Source: Variovorax paradoxus (GTDB taxonomy: Bacteria > Pseudomonadota > Gammaproteobacteria > Burkholderiales > Burkholderiaceae_C). Taken from it: a DNA stretch of 64,000 bases. Of this stretch, positions 8,164 to 17,323 are shown piece by piece. Numbering within the stretch: position 1 is the stretch's first letter; each line of letters opens with the position of its first letter. The notes under the pieces are model-generated. The model did no database searches and was not told the DNA's origin. It saw only the letters and a program-made list of their open reading frames with translations. Location of the stretch: contig NZ_JAUSXL010000002.1 in the NCBI RefSeq assembly GCF_030815975.1, forward strand, positions 3,150,501 to 3,214,500, given 5' to 3'. Position numbers and translations under genes: made by a program.

Positions 8164-10680
8164 ATGAATGCCTCTTTCCGCCTTGGCTGGCGCACCCTCT
8201 GGCGCGATCTGCGTGCCGGCGAACTGCGCCTCTTGATCGTTGCCGTGGTGCTGGCCGTGGCCGCGCTCACGGCGGTCGGCTTCTTTGCCGATCGGCTGAA
8301 GGGAGGCCTGCAGCGCGATGCGCGGCAACTGCTCGGCGGCGACGCGGTGGTCGTGAGCGACAACCCCACGCCCGAAGCCTTCGTCGCGCAGGCCCGCGCC
8401 TTCGGGCTTCAGGGCTCCGGCACCTACGGCTTTCCGACCATGGCACGGGCCAGCGATGCCCAGGGCGGCGCCAGCAAGCTGGTGGCCCTGAAGGCCGTGG
8501 CCGCGGGCTATCCGTTGCGCGGCAATCTGCAGACTGCGAGCGCCCCCGATGTTCCCGGCACCCTCACGCGCGACATTCCGCCGGCGGGCGAGGTCTGGGT
8601 CGATGCCTCGCTGCTCGACTCGCTGGCGCTCAAGGCGGGGGACACGCTTCTTCTTGGCGACACCGGCCTTCGCATCGGCCGCGTGATCACGCTCGAACCC
8701 GACCGGGGCGCGGGCTTCATGAGTTTTGCGCCGCGCGTGATGCTCAACCAGGCCGATGTGCCGCGCACCGGCCTCGTGCAGCCTGCGAGCCGTGTCGGCT
8801 ACCGCTATGCCGTGGCGGGCGAGAACGCGGCCGTCAAGCGCTTTTCCGACTGGGCCGAGGCCGCGATCAAGAAGGGCGAGCTGCGCGGCGTGCGGCTCGA
8901 CTCCTTCGAGGGCGGGCGCCCCGAAATGCGCCAGACGCTGGACCGCGCCGAGAAATTCCTGAGCCTGGTCGCGCTGCTCGCGGCGCTGCTGTCGGCCGTG
9001 GCGGTGGCACTGGCCGCGCGCGGCTTCGCGGCCAGCCATCTCGACGACTGCGCCATGCTGCGCGTGCTCGGCCAGAGCCAGCGCACCATCGCGCTGGCCT
9101 ACTCGTTCGAATTTGCCGTCGTCGGCCTCGTGGCCAGCAGCCTCGGCGTGGCGATCGGCTTCGGCGTGCATTACGTGTTCGTGGTGCTGCTCGCGGGGCT
9201 GGTGGAAGCGGCGCTGCCCGCGGCCACCCTGTGGCCCGTGGCCTTCGGCCTGGGCATGGGGCTCACGCTGCTGTTCGCCTTCGGCCTGCCGCCGGTGCTG
9301 CAGCTGGCCAGGGTGCCGCCGCTGCGGGTGATCCGGCGCGACGTCGGCGGGCTCAAGCCCGCGTCGCTCGCGGTGCTGGGCATTGGCGTGGCGGGCTTCG
9401 CGGCCTTGCTGATCGCGGCCAGCAGCGACCTGAAGCTGGGCCTGATCGCGGTGGGCGGCTTCGCGGGCGCTGTGGCCGTGTTTGCTCTCCTGAGCTGGCT
9501 CGCGGTGAAGGTGCTGCGCCGCAGCGTCAATGAAACCACCGCGCCGCGCTGGCTGGTGCTGGCCACGCGCCAGATCTCGGCGCGGCCGGCCTACGCAGTG
9601 GTGCAGGTCAGCGCGCTGGCCGTCGGCCTGCTCGCGCTGGTGCTGCTGGTGCTGCTGCGCACCGACCTGGTCGCGAGCTGGCGCAAGGCCACGCCGCCCG
9701 ATGCGCCGAACCGCTTCGTGATCAACGTCATGCCCGACCAGAGCACGGCGTTCCAGAAATCGCTGCGCGATGCCGGCGTGAACAAGTTCGACTGGTATCC
9801 GATGATCCGCGGCCGCCTGGTGGCCGTCAACGACAAGCCGGTGTCGCCCGACGACTACGTTGAAGACCGCGCCAAGCGCCTGGTGGACCGCGAGTTCAAC
9901 CTCAGCAACAGCGTGGCGGCGCCGGCACACAACAGCATCGTGGCGGGGGCGTGGAAGCCCGATGCGCCGGGCGAAGTGAGCGTGGAAGAAGGCCTGGCCG
10001 AAACGCTCGGCCTCAAGCTCGGCGATGTGCTGCGCTTCGACATCGGCGGCATGCAGAACGATGCGCGCATCACATCGCTGCGCAAGGTCGACTGGGGCTC
10101 GATGCATGCGAACTTCTTCGTGATGTACACCGTGGCCGCGTTGCCCGACGTGCCGGTGACCTACATGGGCGCCTTCCGCGCGCCCGAGACGCGGGGCTTC
10201 GACAACGCGCTGGTGCGCAGCTACCCCAACGTGACCAACGTCGACATGAGCGCCACCATCAACCAGGTGCAGCGCGTGCTCGACCAGGTGATCCGTGCGG
10301 TCGAGTTCCTGTTCGGCTTCACGCTCGCGGCGGGGCTGGTGGTGCTGTTCGCCGCGGTCACCGCCACGCGCGAGGAGCGCGCGCGCGAGTTCGCGGTGAT
10401 GCGCGCGGTGGGCGCACGGGCCAGCCTGCTGCGCCAGGTGCAGCGGGCCGAGCTCGCGGGCGTGGGCCTGCTGGCGGGCTTCCTCGCGAGCATCGTGGCG
10501 TCGGCCATCGGCTGGGGCCTCGCGCGCTACGTGTTCGACTTCACCTGGACGGCGTCGCCCCTGGTGCCGATCGCCGGTGCGCTCGCGGGCGCGGTGCTGG
10601 CGCTGGCCGCAGGCTGGTGGGGCTTGCGTGACGTGCTGCGCAGGCCGGTGGTCGAGACGCTGCGGCGCGCGGCGGAATAG
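8164..10680 (+). CDS. FtsX-like ABC transporter permease
   Basis: 838 residues with one N-terminal transmembrane segment (LLIVAVVLAVAALTAVGFF), a large periplasmic domain, then two FtsX cores each with three or more membrane segments (around residues 265-400 and 715-830) and further helices between them. This resembles E. coli YbbP, the large permease of an ABC system that pairs with a small ATPase (YbbA). No ATPase is encoded next to it here; the flanks are fdhD and a LysR gene. The substrate is unknown; lipid or lipoprotein export and envelope remodelling are typical for the family. Confidence 0.85.
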   Translation: MNASFRLGWRTLWRDLRAGELRLLIVAVVLAVAALTAVGFFADRLKGGLQRDARQLLGGDAVVVSDNPTPEAFVAQARAFGLQGSGTYGFPTMARASDAQGGASKLVALKAVAAGYPLRGNLQTASAPDVPGTLTRDIPPAGEVWVDASLLDSLALKAGDTLLLGDTGLRIGRVITLEPDRGAGFMSFAPRVMLNQADVPRTGLVQPASRVGYRYAVAGENAAVKRFSDWAEAAIKKGELRGVRLDSFEGGRPEMRQTLDRAEKFLSLVALLAALLSAVAVALAARGFAASHLDDCAMLRVLGQSQRTIALAYSFEFAVVGLVASSLGVAIGFGVHYVFVVLLAGLVEAALPAATLWPVAFGLGMGLTLLFAFGLPPVLQLARVPPLRVIRRDVGGLKPASLAVLGIGVAGFAALLIAASSDLKLGLIAVGGFAGAVAVFALLSWLAVKVLRRSVNETTAPRWLVLATRQISARPAYAVVQVSALAVGLLALVLLVLLRTDLVASWRKATPPDAPNRFVINVMPDQSTAFQKSLRDAGVNKFDWYPMIRGRLVAVNDKPVSPDDYVEDRAKRLVDREFNLSNSVAAPAHNSIVAGAWKPDAPGEVSVEEGLAETLGLKLGDVLRFDIGGMQNDARITSLRKVDWGSMHANFFVMYTVAALPDVPVTYMGAFRAPETRGFDNALVRSYPNVTNVDMSATINQVQRVLDQVIRAVEFLFGFTLAAGLVVLFAAVTATREERAREFAVMRAVGARASLLRQVQRAELAGVGLLAGFLASIVASAIGWGLARYVFDFTWTASPLVPIAGALAGAVLALAAGWWGLRDVLRRPVVETLRRAAE

Positions 10681-10738
10681 ATTTTTCTTCCGGCAAGGGC
10701 GGGCAGGGCGGAGAGCGTCGGGGCGCCGGCTGGCGTGA

Positions 10739-11635
10739 TCAGCGAGCCGGCGGCAAGTCTTCCCTGAACATGTGCTCGCTCGCGAAGTCCACGAAAGCCC
10801 GCACCTTCGGCGACAGCTGCCGGCTCGACGGCCACAGCGCCGAGAACTGCCCCTGGCGCACCAGGTGCGTTTCGAGCACGCGCTGCAGTTCGCCGCGGCA
10901 GAGCGAATCGCGCGCGAGAAAGTCTGGCATATAGGCCACGCCGAGGCCGGCCACCGCCGCGCCGAGCATGGCTTCCATGTTGTTGCAGAGCAGGCCGGGC
11001 GGCAGCTGCGCGGGCAAGCCCGGCAGGTCCCACTCCTCGATCTTCCCGCCGGTCACGAACTTGTAGCGCAGGCAGCTGTGCTGGGCGAGGTCGGCCGGCA
11101 TTTGCGGCACGCCGTGGCGCGCAAGATAGCCCGGAGATGCGACGAGCACGAAACAGAACGGACCGAGCCGGCGCGCCACGAGCTGCGAGTCGATCAGCTC
11201 ACCGCTGCGGATCGCCACGTCCACGCCTTCGGCGATCACGTCGACCAGCCGGTCGTTGAAGTCGAGGTCGAGTTCGATCTCGGGATAGCGCGCCTTGAAG
11301 GCCGGCAGCATCGGCAGCAGGAAGCGGTAGCCGATGGTCGGCAGGCTCACGCGCAGGCGGCCGCGCGGGGCCGCCGCGGCGTCCTGCATCATCGCGCGCG
11401 CATCGTCGAGCTCGTCGAGGATGCGGCGGCAGCGCTCGTGGAACATCGCGCCTTCCTCGGTCAGCCGCACATGCCGCGTGGTGCGATGGAAAAGCCGCAG
11501 GCCCAGCTGCTGCTCGAGCCGTGCAACGTTCTTGCCCACGGCCGAAGCCGAGATGCCCAGCAGCCGGCCGGCCTTGGCAAAGCTCAGCAGGTCGGCGGCC
11601 CGCACGAAGGATTCGAGTCCACTGAAGCTGTCCAT
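10739..11635 (-). CDS. LysR-family transcriptional regulator
   Basis: 298 residues from MDSFSGLESFVRAADLLSFA. The N-terminal winged helix-turn-helix (RLLGISASAVGKNVARLEQQ) is followed by a substrate-binding domain with IDSQLVARRLGPFCFVLVAS. An upstream in-frame ATG at 11686 was passed over because the LysR fold begins at 11635. It is divergent from the MFS gene starting near 11745, the usual arrangement for a LysR regulator and its target. The effector is unknown. Confidence 0.9.
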   Translation of the reverse strand: MDSFSGLESFVRAADLLSFAKAGRLLGISASAVGKNVARLEQQLGLRLFHRTTRHVRLTEEGAMFHERCRRILDELDDARAMMQDAAAAPRGRLRVSLPTIGYRFLLPMLPAFKARYPEIELDLDFNDRLVDVIAEGVDVAIRSGELIDSQLVARRLGPFCFVLVASPGYLARHGVPQMPADLAQHSCLRYKFVTGGKIEEWDLPGLPAQLPPGLLCNNMEAMLGAAVAGLGVAYMPDFLARDSLCRGELQRVLETHLVRQGQFSALWPSSRQLSPKVRAFVDFASEHMFREDLPPAR

Positions 11636-11744
11636 GGATTGGCAACCTGGGGTTGGGAGTGTGAGGATCAAAGGTGCCATTCTCATTCCATTGATTCCTT
11701 TCTATCTTCTATGCCTTCGTTCTCCTTCTGCGTGAAAGCCTTCG

Positions 11745-13267
11745 ATGACTTCGTCTTCCCACAAGAACTGGCTGCTGGCCGCTGTCTGCCTGGCGGCGCT
11801 GGGCATGCCGCTGAGCTTCACCGGCCCGGCGGTGTGCTGCCCGCGATCCGCGATGCGCTGGGCGGCAGCCCGGTGCAACTCAACTGGGTGACCAACGCCT
11901 TCATGCTGAGCTTCGGCGCCACGCTGATGGCGGCGGGCGCCCTGGCCGACGCCTATGGCCGCAAGCGTGTCTTTCTGCTGGGGCTGGCGGTGGTTGCGCT
12001 CAGCAGTTCGCTGCTGACGCTCGCGCCCGGCATCGTTGCCTTCGATCTCGCACGTGCGTTGCAGGGGCTGGGGTCGGCCGCCGCCTTCGCGGCGGGCACG
12101 GCGGCGCTGGCGCAGGTGTTCGACGGCGCGGCGCGCACGCGGGCGTTCAGCCTGATCGGTACTTCGTTCGGCGTGGGGCTGTCGTGCGGCGCCATTCTCT
12201 CGGGCTGGCTCGCCGAATCCTTCGGCTGGCAGTCGGTGATGCTGACCCCCGGCGCGATCAGCCTCGCTGCGCTGTGCATTGCGGCGCCGAGCATGCGCGA
12301 GTCGCGCAACCCGGACGCGATGGGGCTGGACATGCCGGGCACGGTCACGTTCACCGGCGCGCTGAGCCTGCTGACGCTCGGCGTGCTGCAGGCGCCCGGC
12401 AGCGGCTGGGGCAGCCCGTGGGTGATCGCCGCGCTGGCGGGCGCCGTGCTGACGGGCGCGGCTTTTATCGCCATCGAGCGGCGCGTGGTGCATCCGATGC
12501 TCGATCTCTCGCTGTTCCGCTTTCCGCGCTTCGTGGGCGTGCAGTTGCTGGCCGCAGCGCCGGCCTATGGCTTCGTGGTGCTGCTGGTTCTGTTGCCGAT
12601 CCGCTTCATCGGGCTGGAGGGGCGCAGCGCGCTGGAGGCGGGCAGCTTCATGTTCGCGCTCTCGGGGCCGATCCTCGTGGTGCCGACGCTCGCGGCCTCG
12701 CTCGCGCACCGGTTCTCGGCAGGCGCGATCTCGGCCGTGGGCCTGCTGGTGTGCGCGGCGGGGCTGTTCTGGCTCAGCCGCTGCGCGCCGGGCACGCCGC
12801 TGCACGTCATCGTGTGGCCGCTGCTGCTGATCGGTGCGGGCATCGGATTGCCCTGGGGCCTGATGGACGGGCTCGCGGTGAGCGTGGTGCCGCGCGAGCG
12901 CGCGGGCATGGCGTCGGGCATTTTCAACACGGTGCGGGTGGCGGGCGAGGGCATTGCGCTCGCGCTGGTCGGCGCCGGGCTCACGGCGCTGGTCGCATGG
13001 CAACTCGGCCGCTTGCCGGCGCATCCCGCCGCGACATCGCAGCAGGCGGCGCAGCGGGTGACGACGGGCGACCTGTCGCAGGCCCTTGCACTGTCGCCGG
13101 GCGTGGACCGCGCGGCGCTGTTGCAGGCCTACGGCGCGGCCTTTGGCACGCTGCTGTGCGTGCTGGCCGGCGTCACTGTGCTGACGGCGCTGGTGGTGTT
13201 CGTGTTCCTGCGCGGGGAGACGCACGCTGAAGCGGGCGCGGTGGCTTTGGAGTCGTCGGCCTGTTGA
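11745..13267 (+). pseudogene. MFS transporter (14-helix drug-exporter type) with apparent 5' frameshift
   Basis: From residue 30 onward the protein is a clear MFS exporter (LPAIRDALGGSPVQLNWVTN, then DAYGRKRVFLLGLAVVAL). The first membrane helix lies in a different frame: ATG 11745 reads MTSSSHKNWLLAAVCLAALG and on to SFTGPAV, then must shift by one base at about 11831-11836 to continue as LPAIRD. One missing G in the stretch GGCGGTGTGCTG explains this. An unbroken frame from ATG 11711 exists but gives a non-hydrophobic N-terminus. So this is either a recent null allele or a sequencing error. The rest shows no further damage, which favours a recent event or an error. Confidence 0.75.
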
Positions 13268-13333
13268 ACGGCAGGGTCAGGCGCGGAGCGGGGCGTCACA
13301 AAAACATGGTGGATCTTCCTGTCCAATAGCGGC

Positions 13334-13558
13334 ATGGACTATCCACCGAACGAGCTCGCAGAGCGCCTGACCGAACTCGAGATCAAGTCGAGCTATGCCG
13401 AAGACCTGCTGGAACAACTCAACATGACGATCTACCGCCAACAGCAGCAGATCGACAGCCTGATCCTGCAGGTCACGCAGCTCAAGCAGCAGAGCCAGAA
13501 CGCGGGGCAGGATGGGGCGGCGCGCAACTTGCGCGACGATCTGCCGCCGCATTATTGA
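13334..13558 (+). CDS. slyX: SlyX family protein
   Basis: 74 residues, almost entirely coiled coil (ERLTELEIKSSYAEDLLEQL, then IYRQQQQIDSLILQVTQL), ending in the family's conserved LPPHY. SlyX proteins are short, of unknown function, and often near FKBP-type isomerase genes in enterobacteria. Here it stands alone after the MFS gene. Confidence 0.88.
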   Translation: MDYPPNELAERLTELEIKSSYAEDLLEQLNMTIYRQQQQIDSLILQVTQLKQQSQNAGQDGAARNLRDDLPPHY

Positions 13559-13600
13559 GAGCCTTGTTCCAGGGCGCGCTCCCGCCGACGGGGTACCTTG

Positions 13601-13791
13601 CTCCGCGAATGTCCTCCGGCCTGCGGCCTCCCCCTTGATTTCGCTGCGCAAGGCACCCCATCAGCGGGATCGTTATGCAGAGCGGTCGTTGATCGGCGGT
13701 ACACCACGAGTGTGCCCAGGTGCACAGGGCATCGGGTGCTCCCCGCAGCGAAATCAAGGGGGAGGCCGCAGGCCGGAGGACATTCGCGGAG
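13601..13791 (+). repeat. Large perfect inverted repeat (48-bp arms, 95-bp loop)
   Basis: Positions 13601-13648 and 13744-13791 are exact reverse complements over 48 bp. The arms contain GGCCTGCGGCCTCCCCCTTG. Flanks out to about 13562 and 13815 stay partly complementary (AGGGCGCG on the left with CGCGCCCT on the right), as does part of the loop, so about 250 nt can fold as one long hairpin. It fills the 329-nt gap between slyX and the hemolysin III gene, which holds no credible gene. Confidence 0.9.
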
Positions 13792-13887
13792 GGGAGTACC
13801 CGGTGTCCTGTGCACGCGCCCTGAACAACAGCGCCCCGAACAACAGCGCCAAGAACGAGAGCGCCGTTCAGTTCACTCCAACAAGAT

Positions 13888-14550
13888 TCAGCCGTGCGAA
13901 TGCCAGAGCACCGCAAAGAAGTGGCAGGTGCTGCCCGCCAGCACGAACAGGTGCCACACCGAATGCGCAAAGCGCACCTTGTTGTCGAACAGGAAGACCA
14001 CCGCACCTGCGGTGTAGAACAGCCCGCCGGCCACGAGCCAGCCCAGGCCCGCCGGTGACATGCGTTCGTACAGCGGCACCGCCGCCATCAACGCCATCCA
14101 GCCCATCGCCACATAGAGCCCGGTCGACCACAGCGGATGCCGCAGCCGGTTGAACAGCTTGGCGCCCACGCCCAGCGCCGCCGCGGCGCAGATGCAGCCG
14201 AACAGCGTCCAGCCCCACGGCCCGCGCAGCACGCCGAACAGGAAGGGCATGTAGCTGCCCGCGATGAAGAGATAAATGGCCGCGTGGTCGAGCCGGTTGA
14301 ACCAGGCCTTGGCCCGGCCCATCGGCAGCGCGTGGTACAGCGTGGAGATCAGGTACAGCACGATGGCCGTGCCCGCAAAGAGCGAGGCGCCGACCACGCT
14401 CGCGGCCTGGCCCCGCTGCGAGGCGCTGTAGATCAGGATGGGCAGCGAGGCAATGGCCAGCAGCAGGCCGAGGCCATGGCTCAGCGCATTGAAGATCTCT
14501 TCCATCGTGGTCTGGCTGCGGACCGCGGACGCCGGCTTGTCGAGGTTCAT
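13888..14550 (-). CDS. Hemolysin III family (PAQR-like) membrane protein
   Basis: 220 residues with seven hydrophobic segments. Motifs of the family are visible: EEIFNALSHGLGLLLAI near the N-terminus, TLYHALP, DHAAIYLFIAGSYMPF in the middle, and SVWHLFVLAGSTCHFFAVLW at the end, carrying the conserved Ser/His/Asp metal-site residues of the CREST superfamily. Start 14550 is chosen because MNLDKPAS begins just downstream of the regA stop (2 nt). Function in bacteria is poorly defined (membrane-lipid homeostasis or hydrolase). Last gene of the minus-strand run from cyoA. Confidence 0.88.
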   Translation of the reverse strand: MNLDKPASAVRSQTTMEEIFNALSHGLGLLLAIASLPILIYSASQRGQAASVVGASLFAGTAIVLYLISTLYHALPMGRAKAWFNRLDHAAIYLFIAGSYMPFLFGVLRGPWGWTLFGCICAAAALGVGAKLFNRLRHPLWSTGLYVAMGWMALMAAVPLYERMSPAGLGWLVAGGLFYTAGAVVFLFDNKVRFAHSVWHLFVLAGSTCHFFAVLWHSHG

Positions 14551-14552
14551 GT

Positions 14553-15101
14553 TTATTTCACCTGCTGCTTGCCGAGCTTGCGCGCCAACGTGCGCCGGTG
14601 CATGCCCAGTCGCCGCGCGGTCTCGGAAATGTTGAAGCCGGTCTCCGCCAGCATCTCGTGGATGCGCTCCCATTCGAGCGTCTTGATCGAGGTCGAGCGG
14701 TTGGTCAGCTCGACCTCGGTGGTGCCGGCGGCGCGGCCGAAGGCGGCCTCGATGTCGTCGGTGTTCGAGGGCTTGGCCAGGTAGTGGCAGGCACCGAGCT
14801 TGATGGCCTCCACGGCCGTGGCAATGCTGGCAAAGCCCGTGAGCACCACGATCAGCATCTTCGGGTTGTGCCGGTGCAGCATCTGCACGCAGGCCAGGCC
14901 CGAGGCCTCGCCGTTGAGCTTCAGGTCGACCACCGCATAGCCGGGCGACTGGGCCTGCAGCAGCGTTTCGACCTCTTCGGCATTGCTCGCCTGCGTGACC
15001 GCATAGCCGCGGCGCTCGAACGACTTGCCGAGCGTGCGCGCGAAGGCCGCGTCGTCCTCGACGATCAGCAACTGGCGTTCAGCTTCGGCGGTTTCGGTCA
15101 T
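14553..15101 (-). CDS. regA: RegA/PrrA/ActR-type redox response regulator
   Basis: 182 residues. The receiver domain has the acidic pocket (VEDDAAF), the phospho-acceptor Asp in AVVDLKLNGEASGL, the conserved Thr in VVLTGFAS and Lys in LAKPSN. The C-terminus is the short Fis-type helix-turn-helix NISETARRLGMHRRTLARKL that is nearly invariant in RegA, PrrA, ActR and RoxR. It overlaps the sensor gene by 23 nt, so the two are co-translated. Targets in relatives include oxidases, and the neighbouring cyo genes are natural candidates. Confidence 0.93.
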   Translation of the reverse strand: MTETAEAERQLLIVEDDAAFARTLGKSFERRGYAVTQASNAEEVETLLQAQSPGYAVVDLKLNGEASGLACVQMLHRHNPKMLIVVLTGFASIATAVEAIKLGACHYLAKPSNTDDIEAAFGRAAGTTEVELTNRSTSIKTLEWERIHEMLAETGFNISETARRLGMHRRTLARKLGKQQVK

Positions 15102-16506
15102 GGGCTTCCGTTTCGATGGCAGTGTCGATGACTTCGGTCTCTTCGTCTTCTTCTTCTTCTAGCACGACGGCCGCAAGCGGCAGCGTGATGGCCACGATGG
15201 CACCGCCCTCGGGCCGGTTGTGCACCGCCACCCGGCCGCCCAGCGTGCGCGCCACGTTGACCACCAGGAACAGCCCGAGCCCGCCGCCCGGGCGCCCCTT
15301 GCTCGACTGGTAGGGCTTGCCGAACTCCTTCAGGATGGCCGGCAGGAAGCCTGGGCCCGCATCGGTGACCGTGAGGGTCAGCGCATCCGCATCGTGCGCC
15401 ACTTCGAAGCGCAGCCAATGCGGCGAGGCTTCCAGGGCATTGTCGAGCACGTTGCAGATCATCTGCTTCAGGGCCGAGTCGGAGACCATGGGCAGGTCCT
15501 GGCCAAAGCGGTTCTGGTAGTCGAAATCTTCCACCGGACGCGTGGTGCGCCATTCCTCGACCAGCTCGTCGAGGAAGGTGCTCACGGTGGTTTCTTCCGA
15601 CGACTCGCCGCGCGCCTCGCCGGCCGACAGCAGGATGCCGCTCACGATGCTCTTGCAGCGCTGGATCTGCAGCTCCATCTCGGCCACCTCGGTCAGCAGC
15701 TCGGGGTCGGAGCTGAAATGCGGCAGCCGGCGCCAGTCGCCGAGGATCACGGCCAAGGTGGCCAGCGGCGTGCCCAGCTCATGCGCGGCACCCGAGGCGA
15801 GCAGGCCCATGCGCACGATGTGCTCCTCTTCCGACGCGCGCTGGCGCAGGTCGGCCAGCCGTGCATCGCGTGCGCGCAGGTTGCGGCTGATGCGCGTGAT
15901 GAACACCACCAGCAGCGCCGCGTTGAGCGCAAAGCAGATCAGCATGCCCTGCACGTAGGGGCTCCACAGGCCGCGGTCGTGGTCGAGCGGCAGCGCGAGC
16001 GGGCGCGAGAAAAGCGCCAGCCCCGCAAAGCAGACGCTGGTGACGACCACGATGGTCCAGGTCGACCAGGCCTTGAGCAGCACCGCGCCCAGGATGACCT
16101 GCAGCAGGTACAGGAACACGAAGGGGTTGGTGGCGCCGCCGCTCAGGTAGAGCTGGGCGGTGAGCGTGGCCACGTCGACCAGCAGCGCGAGAAAGAGCTC
16201 GCCGTTGGTCACGCGGCGCGGGCTGCGCGAGCGCAGCAGGCTCACCCCGTTGAAGAGCGCGAGGCAGGTCAGCACCTGCAGCATGTGGTCCAGCGGCAGC
16301 CGGATGCCGAAGCCGTAGTGCACGAGCAGGATGGTCGCGACCTGCCCGACCACCGCGAACCAGCGCAGCTGGATCAGCTGCTGCATGTTCTTGTGGCCGG
16401 TGGCGTTGTCCAGGCTCGCGACGCCCGCGCGCGGCGGGTGCAGTTCGCCTGCCACCGCGAGAGGCTCAGTCGCGGCGGGCATCGGGGCGGGAGGTGGCGT
16501 CGGCAT
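15079..16506 (-). CDS. regB: RegB/PrrB/ActS-type redox sensor histidine kinase
   Basis: 475 residues. Six hydrophobic segments in the first half include GGATNPF, which fits the GGXXNPF quinone-binding motif of RegB. The H-box is AAHELGTPLATLAV. The redox-active cysteine region is present (ELQIQRCKSIVSG), followed by the ATPase domain (NVLDNALEASPHW, GLGLFLVVNVARTLGG). The start ATG 16506 overlaps the SURF1 gene by 41 nt; a second ATG at 16482 is possible. The C-terminus has an acidic run (VLEEEEDEETE). Together with RegA it should sense quinone redox state. Confidence 0.93.
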   Translation of the reverse strand: MPTPPPAPMPAATEPLAVAGELHPPRAGVASLDNATGHKNMQQLIQLRWFAVVGQVATILLVHYGFGIRLPLDHMLQVLTCLALFNGVSLLRSRSPRRVTNGELFLALLVDVATLTAQLYLSGGATNPFVFLYLLQVILGAVLLKAWSTWTIVVVTSVCFAGLALFSRPLALPLDHDRGLWSPYVQGMLICFALNAALLVVFITRISRNLRARDARLADLRQRASEEEHIVRMGLLASGAAHELGTPLATLAVILGDWRRLPHFSSDPELLTEVAEMELQIQRCKSIVSGILLSAGEARGESSEETTVSTFLDELVEEWRTTRPVEDFDYQNRFGQDLPMVSDSALKQMICNVLDNALEASPHWLRFEVAHDADALTLTVTDAGPGFLPAILKEFGKPYQSSKGRPGGGLGLFLVVNVARTLGGRVAVHNRPEGGAIVAITLPLAAVVLEEEEDEETEVIDTAIETEAHDRNRRS

Positions 16507-17323
16507 GGGCGGTATTTTCGCCGCTGCCGCCGTCGGCAGCGCGGGCGCGCCTGCGCCCGTCGCGCCAGGCGTACCAGGCCGCGCCCAGGACCATCAGCGC
16601 GAGGCCGTACCAGGTGATCGCGTAGACCAGGTGGCTGTTGGGAAAGGCAATGACCGTGAGACCGGCGGCCGGCCAGGCAGGCGCCGCGGCGGATGAAGAA
16701 GAGGGGAGCGCCTCGGCATCGACGAAGTACGGTGCCACATTGTCCAGCCCCCGCGCCGCGGCAATGGCCTGCACGTCGCGCGAGAACCAGCGTTCGCCGG
16801 CCGGCTCGTTGTTGCGCAGGAAGCCGCCCTTGGGCTCGGTGATGCGCAGCAGGCCGGTCACCGCGGTTTCGCCCGTGGGCTCGGTGGCCGCGCGGGTGGC
16901 GCGGTCGCGCGCTTCGGGCGGCACGAAGCCCCGGTTGACCAGCACGACGGTGCCGTCCGCAGCCTGCAGCGGCGTCAGCACCCAGAAGCCGGCGCCGAGC
17001 CGCGTGCTGGCCTGCACCAGGGTCTCCTTGTCGTGGAGGAAGGTACCGGTAATGCGCAGATGCCGGTATTCGTCGTCGACCGCGTTCACGCGCGGCCAGC
17101 GATCGCGCCCCGGAGCATCGGTGGCCGGGGCATGCACCCGCTGTTCGACGCGGGCGACGAGATCGAGCTTCCAGGCCCTGCGCTCGACCTGCCAGGTGCC
17201 GAGCGCGAAGAAGCCGGCAAAGGCCAGGGCCGCACAGACCGCCAGAGCCACCCGGGCCGCCGCGCTGCGCTGGCGGCTGGCCGGGGCGTGGTGGGCGCTG
17301 GGGTCTGGCGGCGGGAGCGTCAA
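16466..17323 (-). CDS. SURF1 family oxidase assembly protein
   Basis: 285 residues from a TTG that overlaps the cyoD stop as TTGA. Two membrane helices bracket a periplasmic domain: ALAVCAALAFAGFFALGTWQ near the N-terminus with the family's GTWQVERRAWK, and HLVYAITWYGLALMVLGAAW at the C-terminus, also family-typical. SURF1 (Shy1) helps insert heme a into cytochrome oxidase. Here it is embedded in a quinol-oxidase operon, so it probably assists the cyo complex. An upstream in-frame ATG at 17452 lies inside cyoD and is not credible. Confidence 0.9.
   Translation of the reverse strand: MTLPPPDPSAHHAPASRQRSAAARVALAVCAALAFAGFFALGTWQVERRAWKLDLVARVEQRVHAPATDAPGRDRWPRVNAVDDEYRHLRITGTFLHDKETLVQASTRLGAGFWVLTPLQAADGTVVLVNRGFVPPEARDRATRAATEPTGETAVTGLLRITEPKGGFLRNNEPAGERWFSRDVQAIAAARGLDNVAPYFVDAEALPSSSSAAAPAWPAAGLTVIAFPNSHLVYAITWYGLALMVLGAAWYAWRDGRRRARAADGGSGENTAHADATSRPDARRD

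Noticed and set aside
11711..13267. MFS gene read as an intact protein from ATG 11711
   Set aside because: The first 30 residues from this start are not hydrophobic and do not fit MFS helix 1, while the alternative frame from 11745 does, so a frameshift explains it better.
13598..14017. Open frames across the 13.6-13.8 kb inverted repeat
   Set aside because: They encode Arg/Pro/Gly-rich sequence with no homology I recognise and depend on the palindromic repeat, so they are not counted as genes.
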